Positions 1-11,908 of a stretch of 64,000 bases of DNA are shown piece by piece (position 1 is the first letter of the stretch; each line of letters opens with the position of its first letter). The position numbers and the translations under genes are program-made. Origin of the DNA: Climacium dendroides (lineage: Eukaryota > Streptophyta > Bryopsida > Hypnales > Climaciaceae); the NCBI GenBank assembly GCA_950106755.1, contig OX467092.1, positions 5,518,001-5,582,000 on the forward strand, written 5' to 3'. The notes beneath the pieces are model-generated. The model had not been told where the DNA came from and did no database searches. It saw only the letters and a list, made by a program, of their open reading frames with translations.

Positions 1-2518
1 CTTATATTAAAAAAAACTTGATTAAAATCAAGGAGAAACTACAAATGAAGAAAAAAAATACAACACTTTTATCAATCTATTCTCATGGTAAAACCCAATG
101 GAAAAAATTCAAAAAAAGATATCAAAATTTTCTATAATTTTTATAATGAAAATCTATTCAATTTCTTGCTTCAAAAAATTGAATTGTCGCATTCCAATGC
201 CATAAATAAGTTAGCAATAAATACATGTTGGAAGAGCCTTGGTAAAGAAATTGGTAAAATTATCCACTGATATAATCTTCTTGACTTCAAGTGCTTAATT
301 TGTAATCAAGTCATGGATAAAACTAAAATATTTTAAATCAATATATTTAGTTTGATCACTCTTAACAAAATTCATTTGCATTTGTGAAACAAAAGCACTG
401 CGTCTTCGTATAAGACGGTTGGAGAATCATCATGTGATAATCCACAATTTGTTTGAATAAATTTATCAATATATCTTAATCAGATGCATGTACAAGATGC
501 CTCATGCAAAACAATAATTTCTGCATAATTGAATGATGTTGCAATTATTGTTTGCTTTATCATTTTTCAATATATTGTCGCTCTATCATAAAAAATATAA
601 CCGTGTTGAGACTTATATGTTGCAAGGTCAGATCTATAGCTAACATCAACATATCTAACAAATTTGGGATCTACTGATTTAGTATAATGTAATTTTAAAA
701 TTTTAGTTCCTTTCAAATAACGAAAAAGGTGTTTAATACCATTTCAATGTTGTAGTGTGTAATGGGCATTATGCCTTATGAAGACATTAATTGCAAATGC
801 AATGTCAGGCCTTCTAGATGTAGCCAAATATCAAAGTGTTTCAACCGCAGTGAGGTATGGATATTGTTCATTTAATGGTTCCTCCTCTTCATAAGGACGA
901 TAAGGATCATCACCTTTATTTCTATAACCAACCATAGGTATAGAGAGTAGACATGCATCTATTGAATTGAATCTTTTTAACATTCTGTTAATTTAAGTCA
1001 TTAGAGAAAGAAAAATACTACCATCTTTCATATGAAAAATTTGTAGACCAATGCAGAAGGTAGTTTTCTCAAAAAATTTCATCTCAAATTTATGAATAAG
1101 GAATTGAGTTGTAGTAATACATGTAGATTTGATGCCCACAAAGTTCAAATCATCAACATATACTACAATGATCACAAATTCATATTAATCTCGTTTGATA
1201 AAGAGACATAGAAGTAAAAAATCATTTATAAAGTCATGCTCAATAAAATAATCCCGTAGTCATTGGTATTATATAAGTCCAAATTGTTTAAGATCATATA
1301 ATGCTTATTATAATTTAATACCGCAATATTTTTCGGGAATAGGTACAATTTGATTAGTAGTTTTAAAACCAAGTGGGACTTTCATATAAATGTTAGCATA
1401 AAATGAGTTGTATAAGTAGGTAGTGATTACATCCATTAGATACATCTCAAGGATGGTGTATACTGTCATTTCAATAAGATATTGTAAAGTAATAAAATTC
1501 ATAACTAGTGAATACGTAGAATCATAATCAATGCCAAATTTTTGTGTAAAACCTTGAGCAACAAGATAGACTTTATAACAGATAATTTGATATTTTCATC
1601 ACGTTTGCGCACAAATATCAGCTTGTATTTAAGCGGTTGAGAAGTGAAATTATTCACAACATGTCTAAAAACTTATCTCTTTTGTAAAGAAACATTCTTC
1701 TTTTCAATAGCAACTTTTCACTTTAGCTAATTTAAGTGACGCATCGCTTCATCAATGTAACTCAGTTCTGGATCATTTTTCTCGCAATTTTTTTTCTACA
1801 ATCATATAAATGAATGATTCATTTATTTCAATTTTCGCCCTGTCCCAAATATCACCAATACTGTAGTACATTATAGATAACTCTGTATTCAACTTAGACT
1901 TGGCTTGGTCATGAGTAATAATCTCTCCGTCAAAAATTGTAGTGATATTAAATGAAGATGGACAATTTGATGCGAGTGAATCTATAAAATTGACATTGGT
2001 AGCCGTAGGCATAGAAAAAATAATAATATCAGTTATTGCTTTGCGCTTGCATGGTTATTTTCCCGTTGTAATAATTTTTGATATTGAAACTCGAGCAGGA
2101 ACATTTTGAGCTTTATTCACTAAATTTTTTATAACTCTTTGTGCATCATTGAAACCATCAAGTGTATGATTCACAATCTTTTGCAAATGTAAAATTTTGG
2201 CAACTTCAATTTCAGACAAAAATGTCCTAAGATAATGATTCAATATAAATGTCTTAAGTGTCTTAAATATAAGGCCCTTAGACGGTTCTTGAATAGTTGT
2301 TCCTCTTTTTAAAGATAAAAATATATGTTCTTTAAATAAAAAATTGGTAATCGAGCACGTAGCAATGTACTAATAAATGGATTGATATAACGAATAATAT
2401 TTGAATAATCAAATTCAACATAGATGCCTTTTTGTCAATGAGCTTTAATAGTATGACATTGTAGTTTCAAGATTGAAATTCATACACGGCAACTAAAAAC
2501 TCGTAGGTAAGAAACATT
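1..2518 (-). mobile_element. Truncated, degenerate Ty1/copia pol (RT-RNase H) copy
   Basis: The whole stretch aligns by eye, with many substitutions, to the other minus-strand copia element at about 24,445-26,970. It covers the 3' internal region, RNase H, reverse transcriptase and the start of the integrase C-terminal part. The reverse-transcriptase core with YVDD is still readable near 1,135-1,165 on the minus strand, but every frame is cut by stops and indels, so only fragments of about 60-80 codons remain. Homology stops near 2,518 and runs off the left edge of the window, so neither LTR is seen. The copy lacks the CACTA insertion present in its relative. It is a dead, older member of the same family. 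Confidence 0.85.
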
Positions 2519-2980
2519 GAAAATACATTCCAAAAGTAGCTCTGAAATTTCATCTTCCAATGCGCCCTTTAAATGTCCCACTTGCCTCAATTTCTCGGAA
2601 TTTTTGAACAAGCCCACAGTACTATTTTCAAGGCGAGAATCAAAGAGCCCAGTTGTGAGTGAGGATCATTTGACCGGGAGGTGGTACAAAACTAACTTAT
2701 ACATCAGACCATACGCATAAGGTACAAGGGCGCTAACCTTGCCAACATAGAGTTCTTGTCACATGCTGCCAACTACTTTTTCAGTTGAAACATGGTACAT
2801 AGGGGATGCTTATCCCCTCACTGTCCCAACCCAAACAGCATCACAAACACAATTTCAAGGTCATCCGTAGAATTCTTGTTGTAGTTGGAAATTGTCATAC
2901 TTGTAGTGAAGTTCATCGTTGATTTTGAAAGACATTTTCTTTGTAATTATTTTGTGATTCAAAGGAATTATTATAAATTA
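2519..2980. other. Intergenic, no gene seen
   Basis: This stretch lies between the truncated copia copy and the palindromic satellite. It contains a short open frame at 2,517-2,720 with no recognisable protein. I see no supported feature here. Confidence 0.5.
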
Positions 2981-3009
2981 CTATTTTTTTCAAATATAGA
3001 ATATAACAA

Positions 3010-3600
3010 TAACCACACTAATCTCTACAATACATATTAGTGGAATTAGTGACTTATGGTTATTTTTTTGCAAAAGCATGTCTCACTAATTGTACTAATT
3101 TCTAGAATGCATATTAGTGCAATTAGTAACGTATGATGTGTTTTTACAATATTGTGTGTCACTAATCCTCAAAATACATGTTAAGACAATTAGTGACACA
3201 AGTTTATTTATTTGAAATATCACATGTCACTAACTGCACTAAACCTCTAAATACATGTTAGTACAGTTAGTGACACATGATATTAAAAAAGAATAGCAAG
3301 TGTCATTAACCGCACTAATCCCTAGAATACATGTTAGGGCAATTAGTAATACTTGATATTCCTTTTCAATATCATGTGTCACTAACTACACTAAATTCCA
3401 AAATACATGTTAGTGCAGTTAGTGGCACATGATATTGAAAAGGAATACCATATGTCACTAACTGCACTAACTCCTAAAATACATATTGGAAAAATTAGTG
3501 ACATTTGGTATTCCTTTTTAATATTATGTGTCACTAACTCCACTAGCCTTCAAAATAGAAGTTAGTGCAATTAATGTCACATGATATTTTTTTACAAAAG
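3010..3600. repeat. ~75-bp tandem repeat with internal dyad symmetry
   Basis: The motif TGTCACTAACTGCACTAA recurs about every 75 bp (near 3,083, 3,157, 3,225, 3,302, 3,377, 3,453 and 3,529). Each occurrence is followed by its near reverse complement (TTAGTGCAGTTAGTGACA) across a short AATACATGTT-like centre. Each unit is therefore an imperfect palindrome, and the array is about eight degenerate units. It could be a satellite seeded by a foldback element. Confidence 0.8.
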
Positions 3601-3776
3601 GTGTTTTTTTGAACTTCTTCTGACCATCTATTGATTTTTTGAACTGAGAAATTCTTAAAAATGAATACCCCCCAAAATAAAATTTAATACTTATTTTTTT
3701 ATAGTGACAAAATTGAGTGCAAAATGTAAAAGACGATAATAGGTCCAACCATTTATGGTACATCCTTTAGTGTGCA

Positions 3777-5120
3777 ATGATTGGAGATGCTCCAATATCT
3801 AGAGCAAAGGAACAATTGAAGCGAAGAACAAATTGCACAAACTTTATAAACAAGGAAAGCACTCATTCATTTTGTCACTCCACCCCACTTGTCTCACATG
3901 CTAGGTGCCAAAACCAAATCAGATGCGCTACCAAGGAAGACAACCCTCAAGCGTGCAAAACCCACTCCAATGGTATGAAACTACCTCGTGCTGGTGGCCC
4001 CAATAGCCACATTTCGCCCTCATTCGCCAAAAACAAAAATTCAACTTTTGACCTGGTTTTCCCAACCTTGCATGACTATGTATATCTAGTCCCTCCACAA
4101 TTGCCCCACTCTTCCGCATCATATTTGTACCCTCCCACTCATTAGTACCATTTTTGGCCAAGATTATTTCAAATGTTGACTATGCTTTCTAAAAAACTAA
4201 TTTCCAAAGCCCCAAATTTAGCACCTTGGGCGCTCAGGGGTTAATATATGCACTTTACTAAATGAGGACTAGGAAAAAATCAACCTCTATCTATCCTTAC
4301 ATATCCTCATTTATACAAAATACATCCATACTTACAAATCCGTACATTGACACCTCTTCTTTGAATTACACCTACCTTTGCTTAAATATAATGTCAATAA
4401 AGAACCACTTCAACAATTTTTATCAATTAATATACTAATAAAGTTCAATAAATTATATAGAGACTCCCACTTAGTTGAAGCATGTATTATAGGAGGGGGC
4501 TGGAATTCTGACCCTTTTCTTTAAATTGACCCTACAAGTAGCTTCAAATAGAGCAATTAGGGGTCATGAAATGGACTACTCATAATATGAGAGTTTAATG
4601 AAATTTGTCAGATATTGGTTTAAATTTAGCCAATGGTTGGAATAAGAGTCCAAATGGGTCAATTTCAAAGCCACGATGTGTCTATTTAATTTTTTTAAAT
4701 TGATTGCCTAATTGCCTAATTGCCTAGCTAATTGCCTTTTTACAAATGCTAAAGAATTTAGAGTCTATTTAAGTTTAGTAAGGAATAAATTTGAGAACCT
4801 TGTGTATTACTTTGTGCATGCTGCAGGATTTGTTTTTGGTTAAGCCATATTTTTTTTCAAACTTGATGCATGTGGGTTTTGCAAGGCCTATGATAAAAAA
4901 GAGGTGCCTATGGCAAAATTCTTTGAAAATTCATTAGTAATTTATAAATGCTCCAAATAAAACGAAACTACTTGTGTTAAATTCAACATCAATTTTTCTT
5001 TAAGTGAAAAATAAGGGAAAATATTTTCAAGCATCTGAAACCCATCAAAAAGGCTAACCAACCCTTAAACAATTGATTTATGAGAACACTATTTTATTGG
5101 CATTGCTTATAATTACAAGT
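3777..5120. other. Intergenic AT-rich DNA, no gene supported
   Basis: A 122-codon plus-strand frame (3,777-4,145) and an overlapping minus frame are open. Neither shows a known domain, coherent splice sites or codon bias, and I treat them as chance. The remainder is AT-rich and holds nothing I can name. Confidence 0.4.
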
Positions 5121-5129
5121 ATGACCCAG

Positions 5130-6240
5130 TATGAACTTATACTTGAAGTTAGGTTGTTTATTTTGTTTTCTTTGATATGATGAAATCCAAAAAATTGTAA
5201 GATAGCTGGCAACATTCTTGGTACCATTAGAAAGCTCTTGGCAAGGACAGGTGCACGGACCTTGTTTTTATGGCATTTGAACAAACAGTGTGAAATTTAT
5301 TGAATTTCAAAGTCTTTGTGAATTCAAAAATTGATTTAAATTATCTTTTAGTTTGGAAAAATCATAACTTTCACATTGCATGTCCAAATGCCACAAAACA
5401 AAACCTTTGCACTCCTTTGTGATAAAGTTTTCTATTTGTACCAAGAACGCAAGCTTTCACACTATGACTATGATATAAAAGTTATTGAATTTAAAAAAAA
5501 AGTTTAATTAAAATTTTTAATTTATCAAGAATGCAACCTCATGCAAGGCAACAAAGCCCTTGCAATTCTTTGTGGATAAAAGATATTGAATTTCAAAGTT
5601 CAAATTAAAAAATTAGAAACTTAATTTTATTTTTATTTTGGCTGTAGCAATGGTACAATGCATACTATCTATACCTTAAATTAAGTTGTATGTTTTGTTT
5701 GATTGATCTAAAAAACCATAAGGCATTTGAGAGCATTTTTAGTATTGTTAGAAAACTCTTTGCAAGGATGGATGCACAACTTTGTTTGGTGGCATTTGAA
5801 CCTACTAAGTGAAAGTTATGGAACTTCATGAATTCAAAAAATTGAATTAAATTATATTTTATTTTGAAAAAAACATAATTTTTATGTTGCATGTTCAAAC
5901 ACCTCAAAATAAAGCCCTTGTGTTCCTTTATGTTTAAAGTTTTTTATTTGTATCAAGAACGCAACCTCTCACACTACAACAAATCCTTTGCATTCCTTTG
6001 TGCCTATAAAATATTGAATTTCAAAGTTTTTATATATACATGAAAAAAATATAAAAATAACTTTTACTTTTGCTTTGGTTGTAGCAATGACACAAGGACA
6101 CTAGAGCATACCAATCCATATTTTAAGTTAGGTTGCTTTATTTTGTTTGTTATATAGAGATCTCATCATCTTGTGGACTGTGCATCTCCCGGCCACATTC
6201 TTGGTATTATTGGAAATCTCTCTATGAGTAGGGGTACCTA
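5130..6240 (+). repeat. Three diverged copies of the dispersed ~150-bp repeat family
   Basis: Three degenerate copies (about 5,140-5,330, 5,690-5,930 and 6,090-6,240) share the core 'ggtaccnt-ggaaagctct-ggcaagga-ggtgca', then a 'gtgaaagttattgaattt' block and an AT-rich 'aaaaattagaaaattactttta' tail. The same core is far better preserved at 47,826-48,330, with other copies at 39,905-40,117 and 56,890-57,020. No coding capacity is apparent. The class is unknown. Confidence 0.65.
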
Positions 6241-6289
6241 AATCACAAAAATTTGAATCTTTTAATTTTTAATTTTTTCTCAAAGATTA

Positions 6290-6660
6290 TATTTTTGTCT
6301 ACATTTGAAGCTTTGATTCATTCCATTTGGATTAGTAATGAAAAAGTTATAGACAATCTTATTTTTTGGGCAATCTAAGCTTCTTCTTGAAAAAATAACT
6401 TATAGAATCCATTTTTTAATGCAACTTTTATAATTTTTCAATTTTTTTTAATTAGGGTTAAATTTGCTTGCTAGAACAATCTCACTATTGGGATTATTGT
6501 GTTTCAATTCCATCTTAGGGCTATTAACAGTTTAGTTATCCTTGAACCTATTTCTACTTAAAAAAATTTTAATAAGTGAAAATTAAGTGTTTTTTTGTTG
6601 AACTTTTTTTTCTTAAATCTTCAACTCAATTCTTCAACATAAAAAATTACAAAATAAAAA
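6290..6660 (+). repeat. Dispersed repeat, inverted partner at 36,090-36,380
   Basis: The segment from 'tttgattcattccatttggat' onward, through a 'caatctcactattggga' block, matches the reverse complement of 36,090-36,380 with moderate divergence. It is a non-coding dispersed repeat of unknown class. The flanking stretch to about 6,960 is AT-rich without features. Confidence 0.55.
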
Positions 6661-7379
6661 TCAATAGTGCCAAAAAAGTAAGTTGAGAAGATTCAAAGCC
6701 AAAAAATCTAGCCAATCAAGGTATTAAATAAACTCATTTTCTTCATTTTAAATGCAAATATCTTGTGATCTATGCGGTCAAAGTTTTTGAAATTTTTTCC
6801 ATGGATTTTTATACTAGTGTAGTATAAGATCCTATGGTTAAATATGCAAGATAAAAACAAATTTTAAATTTTTTTTGCTCTTTGCAATAGAAATGGCAGT
6901 TTTGAGTAGGTTTTGATGGAAAAAGGGCTTAGAATTTTAGGGGTTAATTCTTAACTCTAGAATGATGTTGACCTATGACCAAGACAGTCACTCAAAATTG
7001 ATCTCATTTTTGACGAGAAGGTGCATTCTTCATTTCTAAAATGATTTAGAAAGTCATTCATTGACAACTTTTTGGTTAAATAAGATTTCATAGGGCAGCA
7101 AGTAGGCCAAGGAGAATTATAAAATTTCCTTAAAGTAGAGCATGGGTCTTGCTCCTTGCCCAAGGTTCGTACAATGAAGGCAAGTAAAATTGACCAATGA
7201 ATAAAACTTTAACTTTGCAACCTATATGCGGTGCTGGGCAAGCCTTATTCACTATAGAAGTGGGTCCACTAAGTTGAAACATTCCAAAAAATTGGGAGAG
7301 CCACTTTTTGTGGAAGTTTCACTTGAAACCAAACTCTGTCGTTTAAGAATTAAAAAACACTGCTCTTGCACTGACCGCA

Positions 7380-9076
7380 AAGAGACGCGCGTCACAAGCT
7401 TGCGGCGCGGCACGGCGACGGAGAGACAGTGCGGAGAGTTAGGGCAGGGGAGCGAAAGCCGAAGGCCGATGCCGGGAGTTCCTGGTTGCGCTTCTCTCGT
7501 CATCGTCGTCGTCGTCATCGTGCTGCCGTGAAAGTTTTCATCGATCGCTCTGTCTTCTTCGTCGTCGTCCCGTTTCTCATATAAATTCAATCGCCACGTC
7601 CGTCATTTTCGGCGTCGCCAGTCTCCCTTCGCTTTTGGAAACTCTCTCCAGCCCCTTTTTTCCACCTCCGATTGCTCTCGCGGCCTCTCGCATTGTCCAT
7701 CGCTGCTGAAATTAAGACCTGCGTGTGTTCTTGTCCGAAATTGAGACTGCCTGTTGACGTCGATTCTCGAGTTGGTCGTCGGTCTCATATTTTGCTGAGG
7801 GAGGAGAATATTGGTATTTGGAAGGACTTCGTGACGTTTTGAAGACGGTTAGGCGTTTCGGAAATTCGTCGCTGGAGACGGACTCGTGACGACGAAGTCA
7901 ATTGGGAGCTTGATTCTGGTGAGGTACTGATCGAAACTCGTCTTGTTAGATACATATGATCGCTCGTAGTTGGCTAGTGTGTGTATCCTGGAGTGTGTGT
8001 GTGTGTGTGCGCGCGCGCGCGTGTGCGTCCTTTTAATTGAGTGGAGGATTATTCATTACTTATTTTCTGTATTTATAGTTGGAAACAGGTGCACATGGTC
8101 GTTGCAATTAGGACTCGTCTTTTTTCATGAAGTCTGCTGCAGTCGTAGTTCTGCATTACTACTCTTGTTGACTTGTTTTTCATAAACTCTTCGTAACGGG
8201 ATAACGGAATAGTCCTTTTCTCCGGTTCCTAATTTGGCAACGATTTGAACGGTTCTTGATCTTTGAATGTATATATATAGCTTAAGAACAGAGTCTTTGA
8301 AAATTGAATTGAAAAGAACAGTGTAAGATATTAAAAACGCAGTTGAAAAAAATGAGTATTCTTTTTCGCGATGTTTTGTTTAGTCGCTTGCCAAGCAACG
8401 AACAAATTGCGGGAATCTAGTGCCGGATGGTTCTTGCTTTCTCTTCTTAGGGTGCTGACAGTTGATTCGAGGATGTTCAATGCATCAAAACGTATCTTGT
8501 TCTTGAAACACTTCCTGATTTAGTTGAGTTGTGAGATTTGCATTTGATGTTCTCAATCTCTTCATTCGTTTTTATTTTATTATTTTATGCTATTTTATGT
8601 CTCACACTCTGCTCTGGAAGTGTAAGCCAATACCATTCAAAGTGTTAGTGTATTGTTTTGATCGAAGGCCACGGCTAAAACATGTTTTGTTGTGATTTTG
8701 TGCAGAAATTGTTTGAAGTTTGTTGCCTGCAACGTTAACACACCGCTTCGTGCTCTATTTCTCATCGATTTCTGCATTCGGAATGAATGCTAACCCTCCT
8801 CGTTTTGCTTAATCCTGGTTGTATCCACTCTTCGGACATGAAATGTGTTCCTTCTTGGATACATCATCATGGTCAATACCTACCTATTAATCGCACGGAT
8901 AGCTCAAGTGATTGCACAGTTTCTCCTGTCATTCAGACTTGTCTGAAGATACTTTGCACAGTGAGACCTGGGGATTGAGACACTGAAGAACTCCTCTTCA
9001 ACATGTACGTATGCTTGCGGGCGTGACTTTGTGGTTTTTGGTCCATTCAATACCTGTGAGGATCTTGTAAAGCACC
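7380..9076 (+). promoter_or_regulatory. CpG-rich promoter/5' leader with a 5'-UTR intron
   Basis: The base composition changes abruptly here. From about 7,370 to 7,920 the DNA is GC- and CpG-rich in an otherwise AT-rich window. A good donor (GATTCTG|gtgaggtact, about 7,918) and an acceptor (ttgtgcag|AAATTG, about 8,705) define a likely intron of about 790 bp in the 5' untranslated region. The intron carries a (GT)n(GC)n tract at about 7,992-8,027. The exon from 8,706 leads to the ATG at 9,077. The transcription start is not determined. Confidence 0.55.
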
Positions 9077-9787
9077 ATGTCACAGTTGAAGAAAACAGCT
9101 CGCCGTGGCCGGGTAATTGGAAGTTGGACGGAGGAGTCAATGAAAGAGGCCATTAAAGAGGTGAAAAGAGGCAACGACTCCATCCGCAAGATAGGGGACC
9201 GATACAAAATTCCGGCATCCTCAATTCGTGATTGGATGAGTGGGAAAACCTCGTCGAAGAAGAAGGGCCCCCGCACTGTCTTGTCCAAAGAGGAGGAGGA
9301 CGCAATAGTCGAATGGTGCCTTACAAACCAACAGATGAGCCGTGGAATTACTTTCTACATGTTGCGAAAGAAGGTTGCAGATGTTTGCCAGGGGCGGGAG
9401 ACGCCGTTCAAAGATGGTGTTCCTGGCAAGAGATGGCTCGAATGGTTCCGGAAACGTCATCCAAGCGTTGTTATTGAGCCGGCACATGCATTAAAAGGGA
9501 AAAAACGACCTGAGTCGGAGAGGGAAGTGCTGGCAGCCAAGTGCAAACAACTGAGTCCTTCGCGTCTGCTGGTGGATTCTGACAGAGATATGTTGGCAAT
9601 AAAGTTTGCCGATCGTGACGTTCTGGGATCTGCATTGGATAATATTTCCGGGATGGAAGATCAAGAGTCACACGCGATCCTGACTCACACTCTCAGTAAA
9701 TTACACGAAGATGAACGTGAACTGGTATCAGCGCCTGATACGATGAAAGGCAAGATTATTTTCCCTTATGATTCTATGCTCTTTTAG
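9077..9787 (+). CDS. Psq-type HTH + CENPB-type HTH protein, probable domesticated pogo/Tigger DNA-binding protein
   Basis: This is an intact 236-codon frame from ATG (accATGt) to TAG. Residues ~14-60 fit a Psq-type helix-turn-helix: a basic start, then SWTEESMKEAIKEVKRGN, then IRKIGDRYKIPASSIRDWMSGK. Residues ~68-140 fit a CENPB-type HTH: EEEDAIVEWC, a mid-helix block, then GKRWLEWFRKRHP. In the Tc1/mariner-pogo group this pair binds transposon ends and is followed by a DDE nuclease. No DDE domain follows here: the frame ends after an acidic ~70-residue tail, and I see no catalytic motif in the next kilobase. With a CpG-rich leader and a 5'-UTR intron, it looks like a single-copy host gene rather than a transposon. 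A weak GC-AG donor (AAAG|gcaaga, about 9,751) could extend the protein by splicing. No target is known. Confidence 0.8.
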   Translation: MSQLKKTARRGRVIGSWTEESMKEAIKEVKRGNDSIRKIGDRYKIPASSIRDWMSGKTSSKKKGPRTVLSKEEEDAIVEWCLTNQQMSRGITFYMLRKKVADVCQGRETPFKDGVPGKRWLEWFRKRHPSVVIEPAHALKGKKRPESEREVLAAKCKQLSPSRLLVDSDRDMLAIKFADRDVLGSALDNISGMEDQESHAILTHTLSKLHEDERELVSAPDTMKGKIIFPYDSMLF

Positions 9788-11900
9788 ATTCCACACATCA
9801 TTTAGAACCCAAATTATCTTGAATAAACGTCATAGGGCTGTTGAACACCCGAAAAGGATGAATTTAATCTTGTCAACTTTGGTCGATGACAAATCTCTGT
9901 GAGTCTGCTTTGTCTGAAGTTGAGATTACAAATGACATGTTCTCCATTGTTGCATTTAAGAGATCATGGTCATAAGCTGATGCTTGTATCTAACAGTAAG
10001 TAGCATAGATGCTTGTGTCGCTTTCTTTGTATATTTTTGTTTTGCATCGATTCGTGCAGGATAGTAACTGCGCATTTCGAGTCTTTCTGCGGCTTCAAGT
10101 TCGTGAGGATCCTCAAAATCAACTCTAAATCAGATCATAAATTTCTTTATTTGTGCCGCATTCCCCTAGTTCAGGTCGTGAAGGGTAACAAATTTGTGAG
10201 CTTAAGGAGACACTTGCTTTTTTTGCAGAAATTGGAGTTAAGGGGCTTCCATGATTTCACAAGAGTGAAGGTAATTGGTAAAGTGTGGGGACATGCTGAT
10301 GTTGTCCCTCAGCGTTATTTGTAGAGTGTACTAGTATTTTCGTGCTTGTGATCTTCGTGGGTGCTCGTGTTGTACACAGAATTCTGTCACAGACTGTGGA
10401 TACCCTTATCTTTGAAAAACTCAATCGTTGAACTACAATGGCAAAACACATTATTATTAATGTGCAAACATTGTGGAAGCTATCCATAGTGAGCTTCTAT
10501 ATGAGATACTTTGGGGATTGTGTGCTCATGTACACCTGGTGGTGAGAACTCGTGGAGCCCCAATGCTATGGAACATGGATGATTATAATCACACATGAGA
10601 CTGTCTATTGCTCTAATCATGCCCTGTATTAACCTGGTTGAGGAAGGTCAATAGATGTGTTTTTGTCAAAGTGCCTGACATCAAAAAGGCCTGACGTGTA
10701 AAAAAAAATTATACTCCACTGTTCGCAGGTCACGAAGGTGACCTGAAAAGCAGCCCTAGTGAAGAGAGTGACAATTGTACAGTGTGTGCATTCTCCTGTA
10801 CAAACCAGGTGAAGAACAAGACCTCTGAAAGGCATGCAGAAAAATTTAAAGTGCATATGAGGAGCACACACATCAAACACGAACCAGACGGTAGCACGGA
10901 TGATCAGGACATACCCCCTGAATGAGCTGGATCTTGCTCTGTAGAGGCTTTGGGCATGATTGTGGAGCCCTCAAGTATTTTGGTGCATGAGATATCATCA
11001 CGCTCATCGATGGCATCGATATGACAACAATGGGGGCTCAATATGTAAATCAATAGTGGGTTTCTGACTAGTTTAGGAGGCAAAATGTGAAGATGTTGAG
11101 TACTTCCAACATTGGAATAGGAGGACAAATAGAAATGGCTATTAGTCCTGGGTCCTTTAAAACCCCATCTTCTAGATGAATCTCCACCTTTGGCAACATG
11201 AAGATGTTTATCCAATGACCAAGCATGAAGATAAGTATTCAACATTGAACACTGTTGCCGGTCTTCTTGAGGGGATCGCAATTTCCAAAGTTGAAGGTCA
11301 TTGAGAATGCTAGTGCACCACATGACAAGTTCTGCCCAATGATGGAATGGATGTTCGTGCACCTCTTCTGACTCCCAGCCCAGCCGAAAGAGTTTTCGTT
11401 GTTTCTACACGGTGATTGCGAAAGCTGCATGACGAAGGTGATCGTTACCAGTCATGGACCTCACCAGGTTAAGTCACGGAACCTAATCTCTTTGAATTGC
11501 ACCATTTAAACTTCATTAACCAGTATGGTGTACAATAATCAGGCATATAGCACCTCTGAGTTCAAATTACTCCATCTTTGAAATGCTATGTCGGCAGTAA
11601 TATACAGAAATTTCCAAATTTCGTTTCAAAAAGACTGACTCCTCATCATGGCTAACTACTCTCCAACTCTTTGTACAGCTACGTCTCTCAAAGCTCTGCA
11701 TGCCGTCTCCAGGTACCAGGGTACCATCATCGTAATTGTTTGTCACTTATAATGGACCACACAGTCAACTGTGTCTGATTCGAAGTAGATGTCTTTTTTC
11801 TAATTGAAAACCCTCCCGCTCCTTTAAATGTGTAATAGTGATCTAATTAAATCTACAAAAACCACATCGATCAGTAGCTGCCTGATGCAGGTCATGGGGT
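9788..11900. other. 3' flank and intergenic DNA, no gene firmly supported
   Basis: This probably includes the 3' untranslated region of the Psq/CENPB gene (to about 10,400). A 152-codon minus frame at 10,904-11,362 is open and starts within GC-moderate DNA. It has no recognisable domain, and its splice phase does not join the gene upstream on that strand, whose stop lies at 11,909. I leave it uncalled. Confidence 0.4.
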
Positions 11901-11908
11901 TTCAAATT

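Noticed and set aside
3777..4145. 122-codon plus-strand frame
   Set aside because: No domain, no splice context, overlapping frame on the other strand; probably chance.
7252..7590. 112-codon minus frame in CpG-rich DNA
   Set aside because: GC-rich leader DNA gives long open frames by chance; the region fits the 5' leader of the plus-strand gene better.
10904..11362. 152-codon minus frame as a further exon of the 271-aa gene
   Set aside because: The gene has a stop at 11,909 in a phase-consistent last exon, and the frame shows no domain; left uncalled.
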